A program made the position numbers and the translations under genes. DNA of 64,000 nucleotides from Psychroserpens sp. SPM9 (GTDB taxonomy: Bacteria > Bacteroidota > Bacteroidia > Flavobacteriales > Flavobacteriaceae): assembly GCF_025153525.1 (NCBI RefSeq), contig NZ_JANZNR010000004.1, positions 1 through 64,000 of the forward strand, written 5' to 3'. The notes beneath the pieces are model-generated. The model was not told the DNA's origin and made no database searches. It saw only the letters and a list, made by a program, of their open reading frames with translations. Positions 25,210 to 38,102 of the stretch are shown one piece after another (the first letter of the stretch is position 1; every line of letters starts with the position of its first letter).

Positions 25210-27678
25210 TTAGAGTAAATTATTCAGGGTTTTTATCTTAAAATCGTTTAAGCTTTTAGCGTCAGTTTCAAACTCAATTGTGAGAGTTTCATTAGGCAGC
25301 AAATCAAAATAATTATCACTAAAATGTCCTTTTTCAGCTGTATAAAGATATACGTCTTTTTGTAGTGTCTTACTTTTTAAAGTGATTTGGAATCCCTGAG
25401 TCGTCTTTGAAATCGTTTGCTCAATAGGTGCTTTATGAAGTTGTAAATCTTTTGGTTTTGTCAAATAATAATAAGCGGTTTCATTACCGAATTTTGAAAC
25501 GACTACAACATTATTTTTATTCATGTTCAGCGCATTTAAATCCAGTTCGTGTTTTAAAGTACTAGAATCTGCGGAAACGTAAACTTGTTCTGTCGTATTC
25601 CAAATGCTGGAGCCATTAAAATCCATAATCTCTATCTGCAGTGTATTACCAATGCCTTCAAAAGTGTCGTTAATGATGTACGTTTTTAATGTGTTGTTTT
25701 CAAGTTGTGAAGTGATTAAAATAGGCTCAAAACTCTTTTTTGCACGATAATGAAGGGCTTTCCAATTACCGAAGAAATCTATACTCGACCAAGATACCGC
25801 TGGCCAGCAATCGTTAAGTTGCCAGTAGAGCGTTCCCATATTATATGGTTTCGCTCGACGATGCGCTTCAATTCCTTTGGTAATTCCGTAGGCTTGTAAC
25901 AACTGACTCACATAAACGTAATCTTCATGATGATTTGGTACTGGAAAATCACGCTGCATATAATCGTCAATAATCTGAAATCCGCGACTGTGCTTTTGAT
26001 GATTTTTAAAGCCTTCCGAAGTAATATCGATAGCATCTTTATGATTGATATACCGAATTGCTTCATAACTTGGAAACGATTGAAATCCAAACTCGCTCAT
26101 AAACCGTGGAACATTCTGTTCTAAGTGTTCAAAAGGGTAGCCATCATGCCAGATCCACCAATCGTGCGCATCGCCTTCAGTTTTATATTTAGGATTGCCA
26201 CGACCGTATTTTGGTGAGCTTTCCCAATAGTCTGTATCGGTCAAACGATTAACGGTTTCTGGTAATATAGAATCAAAGACTTTAAGATAGTTACTCCAAA
26301 TTTCATCTTTCTCAGCATCGCTTCTGTCTGCTTGCCAGCCCCAACGATGCCAGCCTTCAGAGTTTTCATTGTTACCACACCATAGTGCAATTGAAGCATG
26401 ATTGCGTAAGCTTTTAACATTTTGAGTTGCTTCTTGGGCAACATTGTTTAAGAAGTCATTATCACCAGGATACATGGCACAGGCAAACATAAAATCTTGC
26501 CAGATTAGAATGCCTTTCTCATCACATAATTCATAAAAAATATCGTTTTCATAAATACCGCCTCCCCAAACGCGTAGCATATTCATATTGGCATCTACAG
26601 CATCGTTTAAAAGTTGGTTGTAATGCGCCTTTGTGACTTTGTTTTGCATGCTGTTCTGCGGAATATAATTCGCACCTTTCATATACACAGGAAGGTCGTT
26701 GACTTCAAAGTAAAACGATGCGCCAATGCTGTCTTTTTCTGTGACGAGTTCAATGGTTCTAAGTCCTTTTTTTACCGACATACTATCAAGAATTTTTTTG
26801 TCATCTCTTACCACAACTTTGATGTCATATAAATAAGGATCACCTAAATTGTGCGGCCACCAGCGTTTTGGGTTTTTGATTTGTATGAGTACCTCTTTTT
26901 GTGGTGTTGCATCATTTAAATCAATTATATTTTGAATGCTGTCATTAATGTGTATTTCGTAGGTAAGTTTCTTTTCGGTATCCAGTTTAAAGCTTTGTTC
27001 AATAAGAAGATTAGAAAGTGTATCGTTTAATGTAAGTTGATGTATATAAATGTCCTCAATTTTCAAATCATTCCAGGCACTTAAAGTTATAGGACGCCAA
27101 ATTCCGCTAGTATTTAATTCTGGACCCCAATCCCAACCGTATTGAAATTGGGCTTTTCTGGTGAAAATACGATTGCCTTCAGGAAGTTGGTAGTTTAGTT
27201 TTTTCTTTGCTTTTGCTTCGGAAACAAAAGTGCGTTCAAAGCGTATTCGCAATTCATTTTGAGGTTTGAGTACCGATTTAACATCTACCGAAAAATCTCT
27301 AAAGGCATTGTCGGTTTTCAGAATTAAACGATCATTTAAAATGACGGAAGCATAGGTGTCTAAGCCATCAAAATTGAGTTCTATATGCTTTTTGTCTCGT
27401 GTTTCTTTACTAACGGAAAAAGTCATTTTGTATTCCCAATCAGTTTCCGAAATCCATTGCAGGCTATCTTCGTTATTTCCCATAAAAGGATGCTCGATTA
27501 ATTGATGGTCTAGCAAGTCGGAGTGTACGTTTCCGGGAACTGTTGCCGACCTCCAAACGGAATCATTTACAGCTTTAAATTGCCAGTTGTTATCTAAAGT
27601 GATTGTAACTGGTAAGTCATGTTTCGACTGACAACTTAAAAATGTCAGTATTATGAGAAAGCAAATTCTATAGATCAT
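25210..27678 (-). CDS. Beta-mannosidase-like glycoside hydrolase, GH2, lipoprotein
   Basis: An 822-residue glycosidase with a lipoprotein signal (lipobox LTFLSC, Cys16). Domain order is a jelly-roll sugar-binding domain (about 30-190), an immunoglobulin-like domain (200-300), a TIM barrel (310-620) and C-terminal beta domains. The barrel has MKGANYIPQNSM, RVWGGGIYE, acid/base WCGNNENSEGW and nucleophile FMSEFGFQSFPS. These match GH2 beta-mannosidases, which remove terminal beta-1,4-mannose. It would sit on the outer membrane or periplasmic face. Last gene of the GH20-cutC-GH2 operon; overlaps cutC by 11 bases. Confidence 0.93.
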   Translation of the reverse strand: MIYRICFLIILTFLSCQSKHDLPVTITLDNNWQFKAVNDSVWRSATVPGNVHSDLLDHQLIEHPFMGNNEDSLQWISETDWEYKMTFSVSKETRDKKHIELNFDGLDTYASVILNDRLILKTDNAFRDFSVDVKSVLKPQNELRIRFERTFVSEAKAKKKLNYQLPEGNRIFTRKAQFQYGWDWGPELNTSGIWRPITLSAWNDLKIEDIYIHQLTLNDTLSNLLIEQSFKLDTEKKLTYEIHINDSIQNIIDLNDATPQKEVLIQIKNPKRWWPHNLGDPYLYDIKVVVRDDKKILDSMSVKKGLRTIELVTEKDSIGASFYFEVNDLPVYMKGANYIPQNSMQNKVTKAHYNQLLNDAVDANMNMLRVWGGGIYENDIFYELCDEKGILIWQDFMFACAMYPGDNDFLNNVAQEATQNVKSLRNHASIALWCGNNENSEGWHRWGWQADRSDAEKDEIWSNYLKVFDSILPETVNRLTDTDYWESSPKYGRGNPKYKTEGDAHDWWIWHDGYPFEHLEQNVPRFMSEFGFQSFPSYEAIRYINHKDAIDITSEGFKNHQKHSRGFQIIDDYMQRDFPVPNHHEDYVYVSQLLQAYGITKGIEAHRRAKPYNMGTLYWQLNDCWPAVSWSSIDFFGNWKALHYRAKKSFEPILITSQLENNTLKTYIINDTFEGIGNTLQIEIMDFNGSSIWNTTEQVYVSADSSTLKHELDLNALNMNKNNVVVVSKFGNETAYYYLTKPKDLQLHKAPIEQTISKTTQGFQITLKSKTLQKDVYLYTAEKGHFSDNYFDLLPNETLTIEFETDAKSLNDFKIKTLNNLL

Positions 27679-28375
27679 ATCGAATCGCTTTTAAAATGGC
27701 TCTAATTTCAGTTAAGCTTGAAACGGTTTGTGGTGTATTGCCAAAATATTCAGAAGATTCGGGTGAAATGAGTTCTGAAGCCGAGGCGTGGATTTCATCT
27801 AAACCTGCAGTTTTGAAGGCTGCTGCATTTTCCGAAGATATGCCGCTTCCAGCTAGTATTATAATACGGTTTTGAGCGTGTCGCTTCAGCGCTTTGAGTA
27901 ATGCAATACCAGCCATGGCTTTGGGTTGTTGTCCTGATGTTAAAATTCTGTTGGCACCTAGGTCGATTAGTTGTTCTAGGGCTTCCTTCGGATTTTGGAC
28001 GAGATCAAACGCACGATGAAAGGTAAAAGGGAGCGGTTTTGAAAGTTCAATAAGCTCACGAGTTCGCTCTATATCAATGGAGTTGTCACTTTTAAGAACA
28101 CCTGAAACGATGCCGTGACAACCAAGAGTTTTGCAAATTTGAATGTCTTTTTTAATGACCTCAATTTCCTTTTCAGAATAGCAAAAGTTTCCACTTCGCG
28201 GTCTAATCAAAACATAGGTTTCAATATCCAATTCTGAAACTACTTGTTTAATGACACCATAACTTGGTGTGATGCCTCCAACGGCTAACTCACTACAGAG
28301 TTCTATGCGATCAGCTCCAGCATCTTGAGCATTTTTTGCAGATTGGTATGAGTTGGCGCAGATTTCTAAAAGCAT
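27668..28375 (-). CDS. cutC: CutC family protein
   Basis: A 235-residue TIM-barrel protein of the CutC family: it begins LLEICANSYQSAKNAQDAGADRIELCSELAVGG, then VLIRPRSGNFCYSE near residue 56, FHRAFD near 118 and ILTSGQ near 144. The family was named for copper homeostasis in E. coli, but the evidence for copper handling is weak. Here it is embedded between two glycosidase genes, with a 1-base gap to GH20 and an 11-base overlap with GH2, which points to a role connected with glycan breakdown (inference). Confidence 0.92.
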   Translation of the reverse strand: MLLEICANSYQSAKNAQDAGADRIELCSELAVGGITPSYGVIKQVVSELDIETYVLIRPRSGNFCYSEKEIEVIKKDIQICKTLGCHGIVSGVLKSDNSIDIERTRELIELSKPLPFTFHRAFDLVQNPKEALEQLIDLGANRILTSGQQPKAMAGIALLKALKRHAQNRIIILAGSGISSENAAAFKTAGLDEIHASASELISPESSEYFGNTPQTVSSLTEIRAILKAIRYDL

Positions 28376-28376
28376 A

Positions 28377-32693
<4,317 letters not shown>

Positions 32694-32717
32694 ATTTCCT
32701 ACGTTTATATTAATTTC

Positions 32718-32726
32718 ATCGATTAA
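32718..32726 (+). promoter_or_regulatory. ATCGATTAA motif upstream of membrane protein A
   Basis: The sequence ATCGATTAA is followed by GCATTTTTATTCG; the motif end is 65 bases from the ATG at 32792 and 34 bases before the -7 box. Related motifs lie at matching distances in front of the genes at 34060, 44182 and 52529. A regulator site is possible but unproven. Confidence 0.35.
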
Positions 32727-32760
32727 AAGCATTTTTATTCGTTTATATGTTAAATATGTC

Positions 32761-32768
32761 TATATTTG
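32761..32768 (+). promoter_or_regulatory. Promoter -7 box of membrane protein A
   Basis: TATATTTG, a perfect TAnnTTTG. Because transcription would start near 32775, the ATG at 32747 lies before the transcript and the true start should be the ATG at 32792. Confidence 0.65.
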
Positions 32769-32791
32769 TTCTTGCTATTAAGGAACAGATT

Positions 32792-33532
32792 ATGAACATA
32801 AGTAAACTATTAGGAGTAATAATTATTAGTCTTAGTGTCTTTTTTTTAGGTCTACAGTCTCAAGCACTTGAGCTTGAAGCTTCAGGGGTAAGAGCATTTA
32901 CAATGTTGTTGCTTACGGCACTTTATTTAGTGCGAGTGAAAAATAAGCATGTATTATTTTTATCATTTTTGATTGTTTTTACTATCGCCGAATTATTCAA
33001 CTGGGCAACTTGGTTAAAAAACTTTGATATAGACCCCAATTTTGACTATTTCTACTATGTTGGTAACGCATTATATATATTGGCGTATTTATTATTGATT
33101 TTCAGAATTTTGGTAGGGTTTTCGATAGTTAAGGCTATGTCTAAATTTCCGTTACAATCACTATTATTAATTGTTTTAGGTGTATTTGTTGTTTACTTAG
33201 TAACAGATACTACACGAGAAACTTTAAACAATTCAGAATATACCTTAGAGTTTACCTATAATGCTGTAATCATGGTGTTGATGAACTTATCGCTATTAAA
33301 TTACATGTATAGGGATGACAAAAAATCTATGAATTTATTAATAGGATCTATTTGCATTGTTTTTTCTGAAATATTACAATTAGCCTATTTCTATATAGCA
33401 GCAGATTTCAACGTTTTAAATGTTTTATGTTCAGCGTTTTTGGTTGCTGCTTTTTTGTTTTTTTATCTTCAATCCAGATTAGTACACAAGGATAAAAATG
33501 TGTCTTTTGTACAGCAGGATTTAAAAGTTTAG
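32792..33532 (+). CDS. Polytopic membrane protein A, possibly YhhN/lysoplasmalogenase-like
   Basis: A 246-residue membrane protein with about eight hydrophobic helices and a short basic tail. I choose ATG 32792 (preceded by AAGGA) over 32747, because the promoter box lies between them. Helix pattern and the stretch ICIVFSEILQLAYFY recall the YhhN/TMEM86 family, in which a conserved FxxSD motif lies late in the protein; here the Asp is replaced by Glu. It is clearly related to the protein at 34060-34836, which shares AYLLLIF and the same late motif, suggesting an old duplication. Function unknown. Confidence 0.7.
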   Translation: MNISKLLGVIIISLSVFFLGLQSQALELEASGVRAFTMLLLTALYLVRVKNKHVLFLSFLIVFTIAELFNWATWLKNFDIDPNFDYFYYVGNALYILAYLLLIFRILVGFSIVKAMSKFPLQSLLLIVLGVFVVYLVTDTTRETLNNSEYTLEFTYNAVIMVLMNLSLLNYMYRDDKKSMNLLIGSICIVFSEILQLAYFYIAADFNVLNVLCSAFLVAAFLFFYLQSRLVHKDKNVSFVQQDLKV

Positions 33533-33912
33533 AGTTTTTTTCCAAGTATAGGAATGTCCTTTCTATTGATGATGAGAACCGTTGCAGCAAGTAAGAATGT
33601 TATAACTGCTGTATAAAACAAAACGCCACCATCTCCTTTAACTTCAATGCCTAATTGTGTGAGATGCATACTAATGGCTCCACCTAGGACACCTAAAGTT
33701 AAGATTGCACCAGCCCAAGCTGTTTTTTTGAAAAGCAATAATAGGCCAGCGATAAGTTCTACAATACCGATAGCTATTCTACCTACGGGTTCTAAGCCAA
33801 CTTTTGTAAATATATACACACTGTCTGGATGTGCTGTAAATTTAAATCGTAAGGTTTGGATTAGAATTACAGCAATAATCAATCTTAGAATAAATGGCAG
33901 GTATTTTTTCAT
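33529..33912 (-). CDS. DoxX-family membrane protein
   Basis: A 127-residue protein with four transmembrane helices (about 5-22, 43-62, 68-88, 98-118). FTAHPDSVYIFTKVGLEPVGRIAIGIVELIAGLLLL fits the DoxX/DoxD-like family, members of which are linked to respiratory or redox complexes in some organisms. No partner gene lies next to it. It is convergent with, and overlaps by 4 bases, the membrane protein A gene, and divergent from its relative at 34060, so it sits between the two. Confidence 0.8.
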   Translation of the reverse strand: MKKYLPFILRLIIAVILIQTLRFKFTAHPDSVYIFTKVGLEPVGRIAIGIVELIAGLLLLFKKTAWAGAILTLGVLGGAISMHLTQLGIEVKGDGGVLFYTAVITFLLAATVLIINRKDIPILGKKL

Positions 33913-34008
33913 AACTTAAATGTATTGTCTATTAGACGTTTAGAAATTGAAACCCTACAGAAAGTTGTTTAAAACATAAAATAATCGATAAAATGTTCAT
34001 TTTATACG

Positions 34009-34036
34009 TTGAAATACATATTTTTTGTTATATTTG
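34009..34036 (+). promoter_or_regulatory. Promoter of membrane protein B
   Basis: A TTG at 34009-34011, a 17-base spacer and TATATTTG at 34029-34036 fit the Bacteroidota promoter. An ATCGATAAA motif lies upstream at 33984-33992. The transcript would start near 34040, which rules out the ATG at 34009. Confidence 0.65.
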
Positions 34037-34059
34037 CTTACCCTATTATTAAATCTACC

Positions 34060-34836
34060 ATGCAGAAAACGCAAAAATTAAAGCCAAATATGGCGTTGGT
34101 TATCGTCTTATGTTTGTTGTCGCTATGCACTTTTGTGGCCACCTATTTTGATATTGAAATGGTGCCAATGATTACAAAACTAGTGACCGTAACTATTTTG
34201 TTGACCTTTTATTTCTGCCAGTTGAATAAAATGGCTAATATATTTCTCACGATATTTTTAGTCTTTTTTATAGGTGATGCTTTCTCGGTTTTTGACATTG
34301 GAAATTTATCTGCCGAACTTTCTAAAGCTACATATATAGGTGCTTATTTATTGTTGATATTTGTATTACTCGGACAGCTAAAAAAGGTTAGATTTGAAGG
34401 CTTAGTGACCGTTTATCTGGTTTTGGTACTGCTGTTAAACTCCTATTTTTTATATGCACTTTATGAAGTCGCAAAAGAAAATTTTGTCGATGATGTAAAT
34501 TTAGTTCTTTATATATGTCATGGTGTGACACTTATTGGGATGACTTATTTTGCCTTTGCTGTGTATTTAAGTCGGGAAACAGCACAATCTATCACCTTTC
34601 TACTAATGGTATTTTGCTTTGTCTTTTCTGATGTGCTCAACTACATCTGTAATTTATATGTTTACTACTGGATATTTGAAGTTTTTGAAGTTATTCTTCA
34701 CATTGCAGGTTTATTTCTATTGTATAAATACGTGTACGATCACCACACACATAGAAACAGTGATAAGCGCATAAATTTTTCAGAATACTTTATTCCGACA
34801 ACTGAAACTTTAAAACAAATTAGAGTCCATCTATAA
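34060..34836 (+). CDS. Polytopic membrane protein B, relative of protein A
   Basis: A 258-residue protein with about eight transmembrane helices and a hydrophilic tail (HHTHRNSDKRINFSEYF). The start is placed at ATG 34060 because the promoter box lies at 34029-34036. Motifs FFIGDAFSVFDIG (near residue 71) and VFCFVFSDVLNYICNLY (near 187) fit the pattern of YhhN/TMEM86 membrane proteins, some of which are lysoplasmalogenases; the assignment is tentative. It is related to the protein at 32792, with a DoxX gene between them on the other strand. Confidence 0.7.
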   Translation: MQKTQKLKPNMALVIVLCLLSLCTFVATYFDIEMVPMITKLVTVTILLTFYFCQLNKMANIFLTIFLVFFIGDAFSVFDIGNLSAELSKATYIGAYLLLIFVLLGQLKKVRFEGLVTVYLVLVLLLNSYFLYALYEVAKENFVDDVNLVLYICHGVTLIGMTYFAFAVYLSRETAQSITFLLMVFCFVFSDVLNYICNLYVYYWIFEVFEVILHIAGLFLLYKYVYDHHTHRNSDKRINFSEYFIPTTETLKQIRVHL

Positions 34837-34837
34837 A

Positions 34838-35749
34838 CTAGACAATAATAGAGGTGCCGTTGGCAGATTTATTTTTATCGGCATCAAAGTAGAAGTCAAT
34901 TTTTCCTAAGTTTATTCCGTAGCATCCCACCTGATTCACAAGTAGATTTTTGCCTTCAGAATTTTTAACAACCGTAGGTTTTTTAAGGAATGTATGTGTA
35001 TGTCCGCCAATAATTAAATCTATATCTTTTGTTGTTTCAGCGAGCTTAAGGTCACTAATTTTTTCAGGGCGATTACGATAATTATAACCCAAATGTGAGA
35101 GGCAAATAATTAAATCGCAATGCTCATCTTGTTTTAAAATTCGGGTCATTTCCTGAGCTGTTTCCGTAGGATCCAGATATTTAGTTTCCTTATACATACG
35201 CTGTTCTACGAGTCCGTTAAGTTCAATTCCCAATCCGAAGATTCCAATCTTAATACCATCTTTTACTAGGATTTTATACGGTTTAACGTGAGTGTCTAGA
35301 ATCGTATTAGAAAAGTCATAATTAGCAGAAACAAAATCAAATTTTGCGTGAGGCAATTGAGCAAATAAACCATCAATGCCATTATCAAAATCATGATTTC
35401 CAATTGTGGCAACATCGTATTTAAGCATGCTCATAAGTTTAAATTCGAGTTCACCTCCATAGTAATTAAAATAAGGTGTGCCTTGAAAAATATCACCAGC
35501 ATCCAAGAGTAGGGTATTTGGGTTTTCTTTTCTAATATTAGCAATTAAAGTGGCACGTCTCGACACACCACCTTGGTTGGGGTTTCGGCCATCATCAGGT
35601 CCAAAGGCATCAATATGACTGTGAACGTCATTAGTATGTAAAATGGTGATTTTTTTTGTTGCAGGTGCGAATGAGGTTAATCCCATTCCGCCTAAACCAA
35701 TTAACGCCGAAGCTGCAGCTGTTTGTTGTATAAAATCTCTTCTTTTCAT
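34838..35749 (-). CDS. Metallophosphatase half of a split 5'-nucleotidase, Tat-exported
   Basis: A 303-residue calcineurin-like metallophosphoesterase equal to the N-terminal domain of UshA-type 5'-nucleotidases. It begins with a twin-arginine signal (KRRDFIQQTAAASALIGLGG), then has metal-binding motifs ILHTNDVHSH, LLDAGDIFQG, IGNHDFDNG, ICLSHLGYN and IGGHTHTF. It lacks the 5'-nucleotidase C-terminal domain, which is encoded by the gene directly upstream (2-base gap). Together they would hydrolyse nucleotides or related phosphate esters in the periplasm. The Tat route suggests folding with metal in the cytoplasm. Confidence 0.92.
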   Translation of the reverse strand: MKRRDFIQQTAAASALIGLGGMGLTSFAPATKKITILHTNDVHSHIDAFGPDDGRNPNQGGVSRRATLIANIRKENPNTLLLDAGDIFQGTPYFNYYGGELEFKLMSMLKYDVATIGNHDFDNGIDGLFAQLPHAKFDFVSANYDFSNTILDTHVKPYKILVKDGIKIGIFGLGIELNGLVEQRMYKETKYLDPTETAQEMTRILKQDEHCDLIICLSHLGYNYRNRPEKISDLKLAETTKDIDLIIGGHTHTFLKKPTVVKNSEGKNLLVNQVGCYGINLGKIDFYFDADKNKSANGTSIIV

Positions 35750-35751
35750 AA

Positions 35752-36510
35752 TTAATTGTTTAGCTGAATAAAACGGTTGTCAATAACGGGATTAAGCGTG
35801 TCTGTTTTTTTAAAGTAATCAATAAGGACATTTCTAATTTTATAATCTAAAACATAAAGACTATCATTGGTTTTAAAGAAATCCATTCGATCTCCACCAT
35901 TATATAAGTAGTCATTTGTAGCGACATTATAAGTTTTTGTAAAATCGATGGGCTTTCCGTTGAGTCCGGCAGATTCTAAATTTCCATCAGCATCCAAAAC
36001 AATATTTAATTTAGAGATGGGATGCGCGCGTTTAGCTTTAACGAGATAATCAATAAGTTCTTGAACTTGCTCGCCTTTTAGTTTAACCACCACAGTAGAG
36101 TTTTCAAAAGGCATAATCTCATAAGCTGTTCGAGTGGTTACAGATCCTTTAGAAATAATAGCTCTAATGCCACCATGATTTAATAACACAAAATCAATGT
36201 CTTCACCGGTTCTGCTTTTAAAAACCGGATTCGCTTCTTCATAAACAGCATCGGCCATCATATTACCAATAGCTGTATTGTATTCGCCATCAGATTTAGA
36301 GTAGGTGTCAACGGCATAAGCTAGAATACTATCTAAGTTTTTATTAACGTTATCTCTGTAAGGTTTGATGAAATCTTCAATTTCAGAACTAGAAGTTAAG
36401 CTATCTGAAATATTAATTTGTTGACCTTCAATTTTATAAAGATGGACTTCTTGTTTGCAAGAGCAGAAAATTAGCAGGCAAATGAGGAATAAACTATGTT
36501 TATAATTCAT
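35752..36510 (-). CDS. 5'-nucleotidase C-terminal-domain lipoprotein
   Basis: A 252-residue lipoprotein (lipobox LLIFCSC near residue 17) corresponding to the substrate-binding C-terminal domain of 5'-nucleotidases. Motifs: NTAIGNMMADAVYEEAN, LLNHGGIRA, ITPY-like YEIMPFENSTVVVKL and NDYLYNGGDRM. Gene order is reversed relative to the single-chain enzyme, because this C-terminal half is transcribed first and the metallophosphatase follows after 2 bases. The two products would be exported by different routes (Sec/lipoprotein and Tat) and must meet outside the inner membrane to form an active enzyme; this is inference. Confidence 0.9.
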   Translation of the reverse strand: MNYKHSLFLICLLIFCSCKQEVHLYKIEGQQINISDSLTSSSEIEDFIKPYRDNVNKNLDSILAYAVDTYSKSDGEYNTAIGNMMADAVYEEANPVFKSRTGEDIDFVLLNHGGIRAIISKGSVTTRTAYEIMPFENSTVVVKLKGEQVQELIDYLVKAKRAHPISKLNIVLDADGNLESAGLNGKPIDFTKTYNVATNDYLYNGGDRMDFFKTNDSLYVLDYKIRNVLIDYFKKTDTLNPVIDNRFIQLNN

Positions 36511-36556
36511 GGATTTTATTATAATAAGTTAGCGAAATCGTACAAGGTGTTTTTAG

Positions 36557-36564
36557 TACATTTG
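36557..36564 (+). promoter_or_regulatory. Promoter -7 box of the DUF6913-dapA operon
   Basis: TACATTTG matches TAnnTTTG, 18 bases before the ATG at 36583. Confidence 0.6.
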
Positions 36565-36582
36565 TACAAAGCATAAATATAA

Positions 36583-37101
36583 ATGATTTTAAAGGCATTT
36601 AAGGCAAAATCAAACCAAAAATACATCAACAAATTGTTAAATGCTAGACGTGTTGCCGTAAGCAATACCAAAATGGAAACTGTTGGTGTTATTTTGAATA
36701 TAAGTGAGTATTCAGATTTTGAGGCATTTAGAGCTTTTTTTAAAAGTTTAGGACTTCAGCAAGCAAAAACAAAAATTATTGCTTTTGTAGAAGATCCTAA
36801 AGATTCAAATGTGCTTTGGGATACTTATTTTAATCCGAAAGATTTTGGATGGAAAGGTAAAATCAATAATATCGACTTACAGAGCTTTATTGATACTCAG
36901 TTTGATGTGTTGATTAGCTTTTATTCGGAAAGCCATCTCGAACTTGATTTGATTACGGCGTCGTCTAATGCAAATTTCAAAGTAGGAATCACTAATGAAG
37001 ATGATCGATTATATGATTTAATGATTGATGTAAAAACTAAAGATTTTAATGTCTTTAAAACGGAATTAAAAAAATATTTAACTGTATTAAATAAATTGTA
37101 A
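36583..37101 (+). CDS. DUF6913-like cytoplasmic protein
   Basis: A 172-residue protein without signal or membrane helix. Its start, MILKAFKAKSNQKYINKLLNARR, and the inner WDTYFNPKDFGWKGKI and DVLISFYSESHLELDLITASSNANFKVGI are typical of a flavobacterial family I recall as DUF6913, always found in front of dapA. No catalytic motif is visible. Its stop overlaps the dapA start (TAATG), so it is coupled to diaminopimelate synthesis, but its role is unknown. Confidence 0.75.
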   Translation: MILKAFKAKSNQKYINKLLNARRVAVSNTKMETVGVILNISEYSDFEAFRAFFKSLGLQQAKTKIIAFVEDPKDSNVLWDTYFNPKDFGWKGKINNIDLQSFIDTQFDVLISFYSESHLELDLITASSNANFKVGITNEDDRLYDLMIDVKTKDFNVFKTELKKYLTVLNKL

Positions 37102-37979
37102 TGACTAAATTTCATGGCACAGGTGTAGCCATTATCACACCTTTTAATGACGATCTTAGTGTTGATCATCATGCGTTAGCAAACCTGGTTGATTTTAATA
37201 TCAAAAACGGAACAAATTATATTGTTATTTGTGGTACCACAGGCGAAAGTGTAACCATAACCAAACAGGAAAAGCAAGCTATAATAAAGACAATTATTGA
37301 CGCGAATAATAGCCGAGTGCCATTAGTTTTAGGGATTGGAGGAAATAATACTTCGGCTGTAATTGAAGAGATAAAAGCGACAGACTTAAGCCAAATAGAT
37401 ACCTTATTATCGGTGTCTCCTTATTACAGCAAGCCAACACAAGAAGGCATTTATCAGCACTTTAAGGCGATTTCTGAAGTCTCACCAGTTGATATTATTT
37501 TATATAATGTGCCAGGTAGAACCTCGTCAAATATGTTGCCAGAAACGACCTTGCGTTTGGCTAATGATTTTAAAAATATTATTGCAGTTAAAGAAGCAGG
37601 AAATAATGTACATCAGTATTTAAAGTTATTGCGTGACAAGCCTGATGACTTCTTAATTATTTCTGGCGATGACGACTTAGTTTTAGGTGTTGTTCTGGCT
37701 GGTGGAGCAGGCGTGATTTCAGTGTTAGGACAAGCTGTACCTAAGCAATTCACCAATATGATTAACTTAGGTTTAGAAGGAAAAGCTAAAGCGGCTTATA
37801 AAATTCATTTTGAGTTAATGGACTTAACATCGCTTATTTTTTCTGAAAATAACCCAGCTGGAATTAAAGCTGTTTTAGAGGCTTTAAATTTAGCAAAATC
37901 TACGGTGAGATTACCTCTAGTTGAAGCCACAAATGAGCTTAAAGAAAAGGTCAAAATAGCACTCCAAAAATTAGATTAA
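37101..37979 (+). CDS. dapA: 4-hydroxy-tetrahydrodipicolinate synthase
   Basis: DapA condenses pyruvate with aspartate semialdehyde, the first committed step to diaminopimelate and lysine. The 292-residue TIM-barrel protein has GTTGESVTI (residues ~45-53), the catalytic tyrosine in LYNVPGRTSSNM (near 133) and the Schiff-base lysine in IIAVKEAGNN (near 161). ISGDD near 187 is also typical. Length is normal. It forms an operon with the DUF6913 gene. The later-acting dapF is at 11.4 kb, so the pathway genes are scattered. Confidence 0.97.
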   Translation: MTKFHGTGVAIITPFNDDLSVDHHALANLVDFNIKNGTNYIVICGTTGESVTITKQEKQAIIKTIIDANNSRVPLVLGIGGNNTSAVIEEIKATDLSQIDTLLSVSPYYSKPTQEGIYQHFKAISEVSPVDIILYNVPGRTSSNMLPETTLRLANDFKNIIAVKEAGNNVHQYLKLLRDKPDDFLIISGDDDLVLGVVLAGGAGVISVLGQAVPKQFTNMINLGLEGKAKAAYKIHFELMDLTSLIFSENNPAGIKAVLEALNLAKSTVRLPLVEATNELKEKVKIALQKLD

Positions 37980-38078
37980 ATATTTAAAAGTTAAATATTA
38001 CTTAAACATAACAAGAGCCTAATTTCAACTGTTATTTTTGGGTGTAATTTTTTGTTTTTATAATACGTTATTAATACG

Positions 38079-38086
38079 TACTTTTG
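38079..38086 (+). promoter_or_regulatory. Promoter -7 box of the bamD operon
   Basis: TACTTTTG matches TAnnTTTG, 16 bases before the bamD ATG; a TTTG at 38051-38054 lies somewhat far (24 bases) upstream. Confidence 0.6.
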
Positions 38087-38102
38087 CAACCTGTTTTTAT
38101 TT

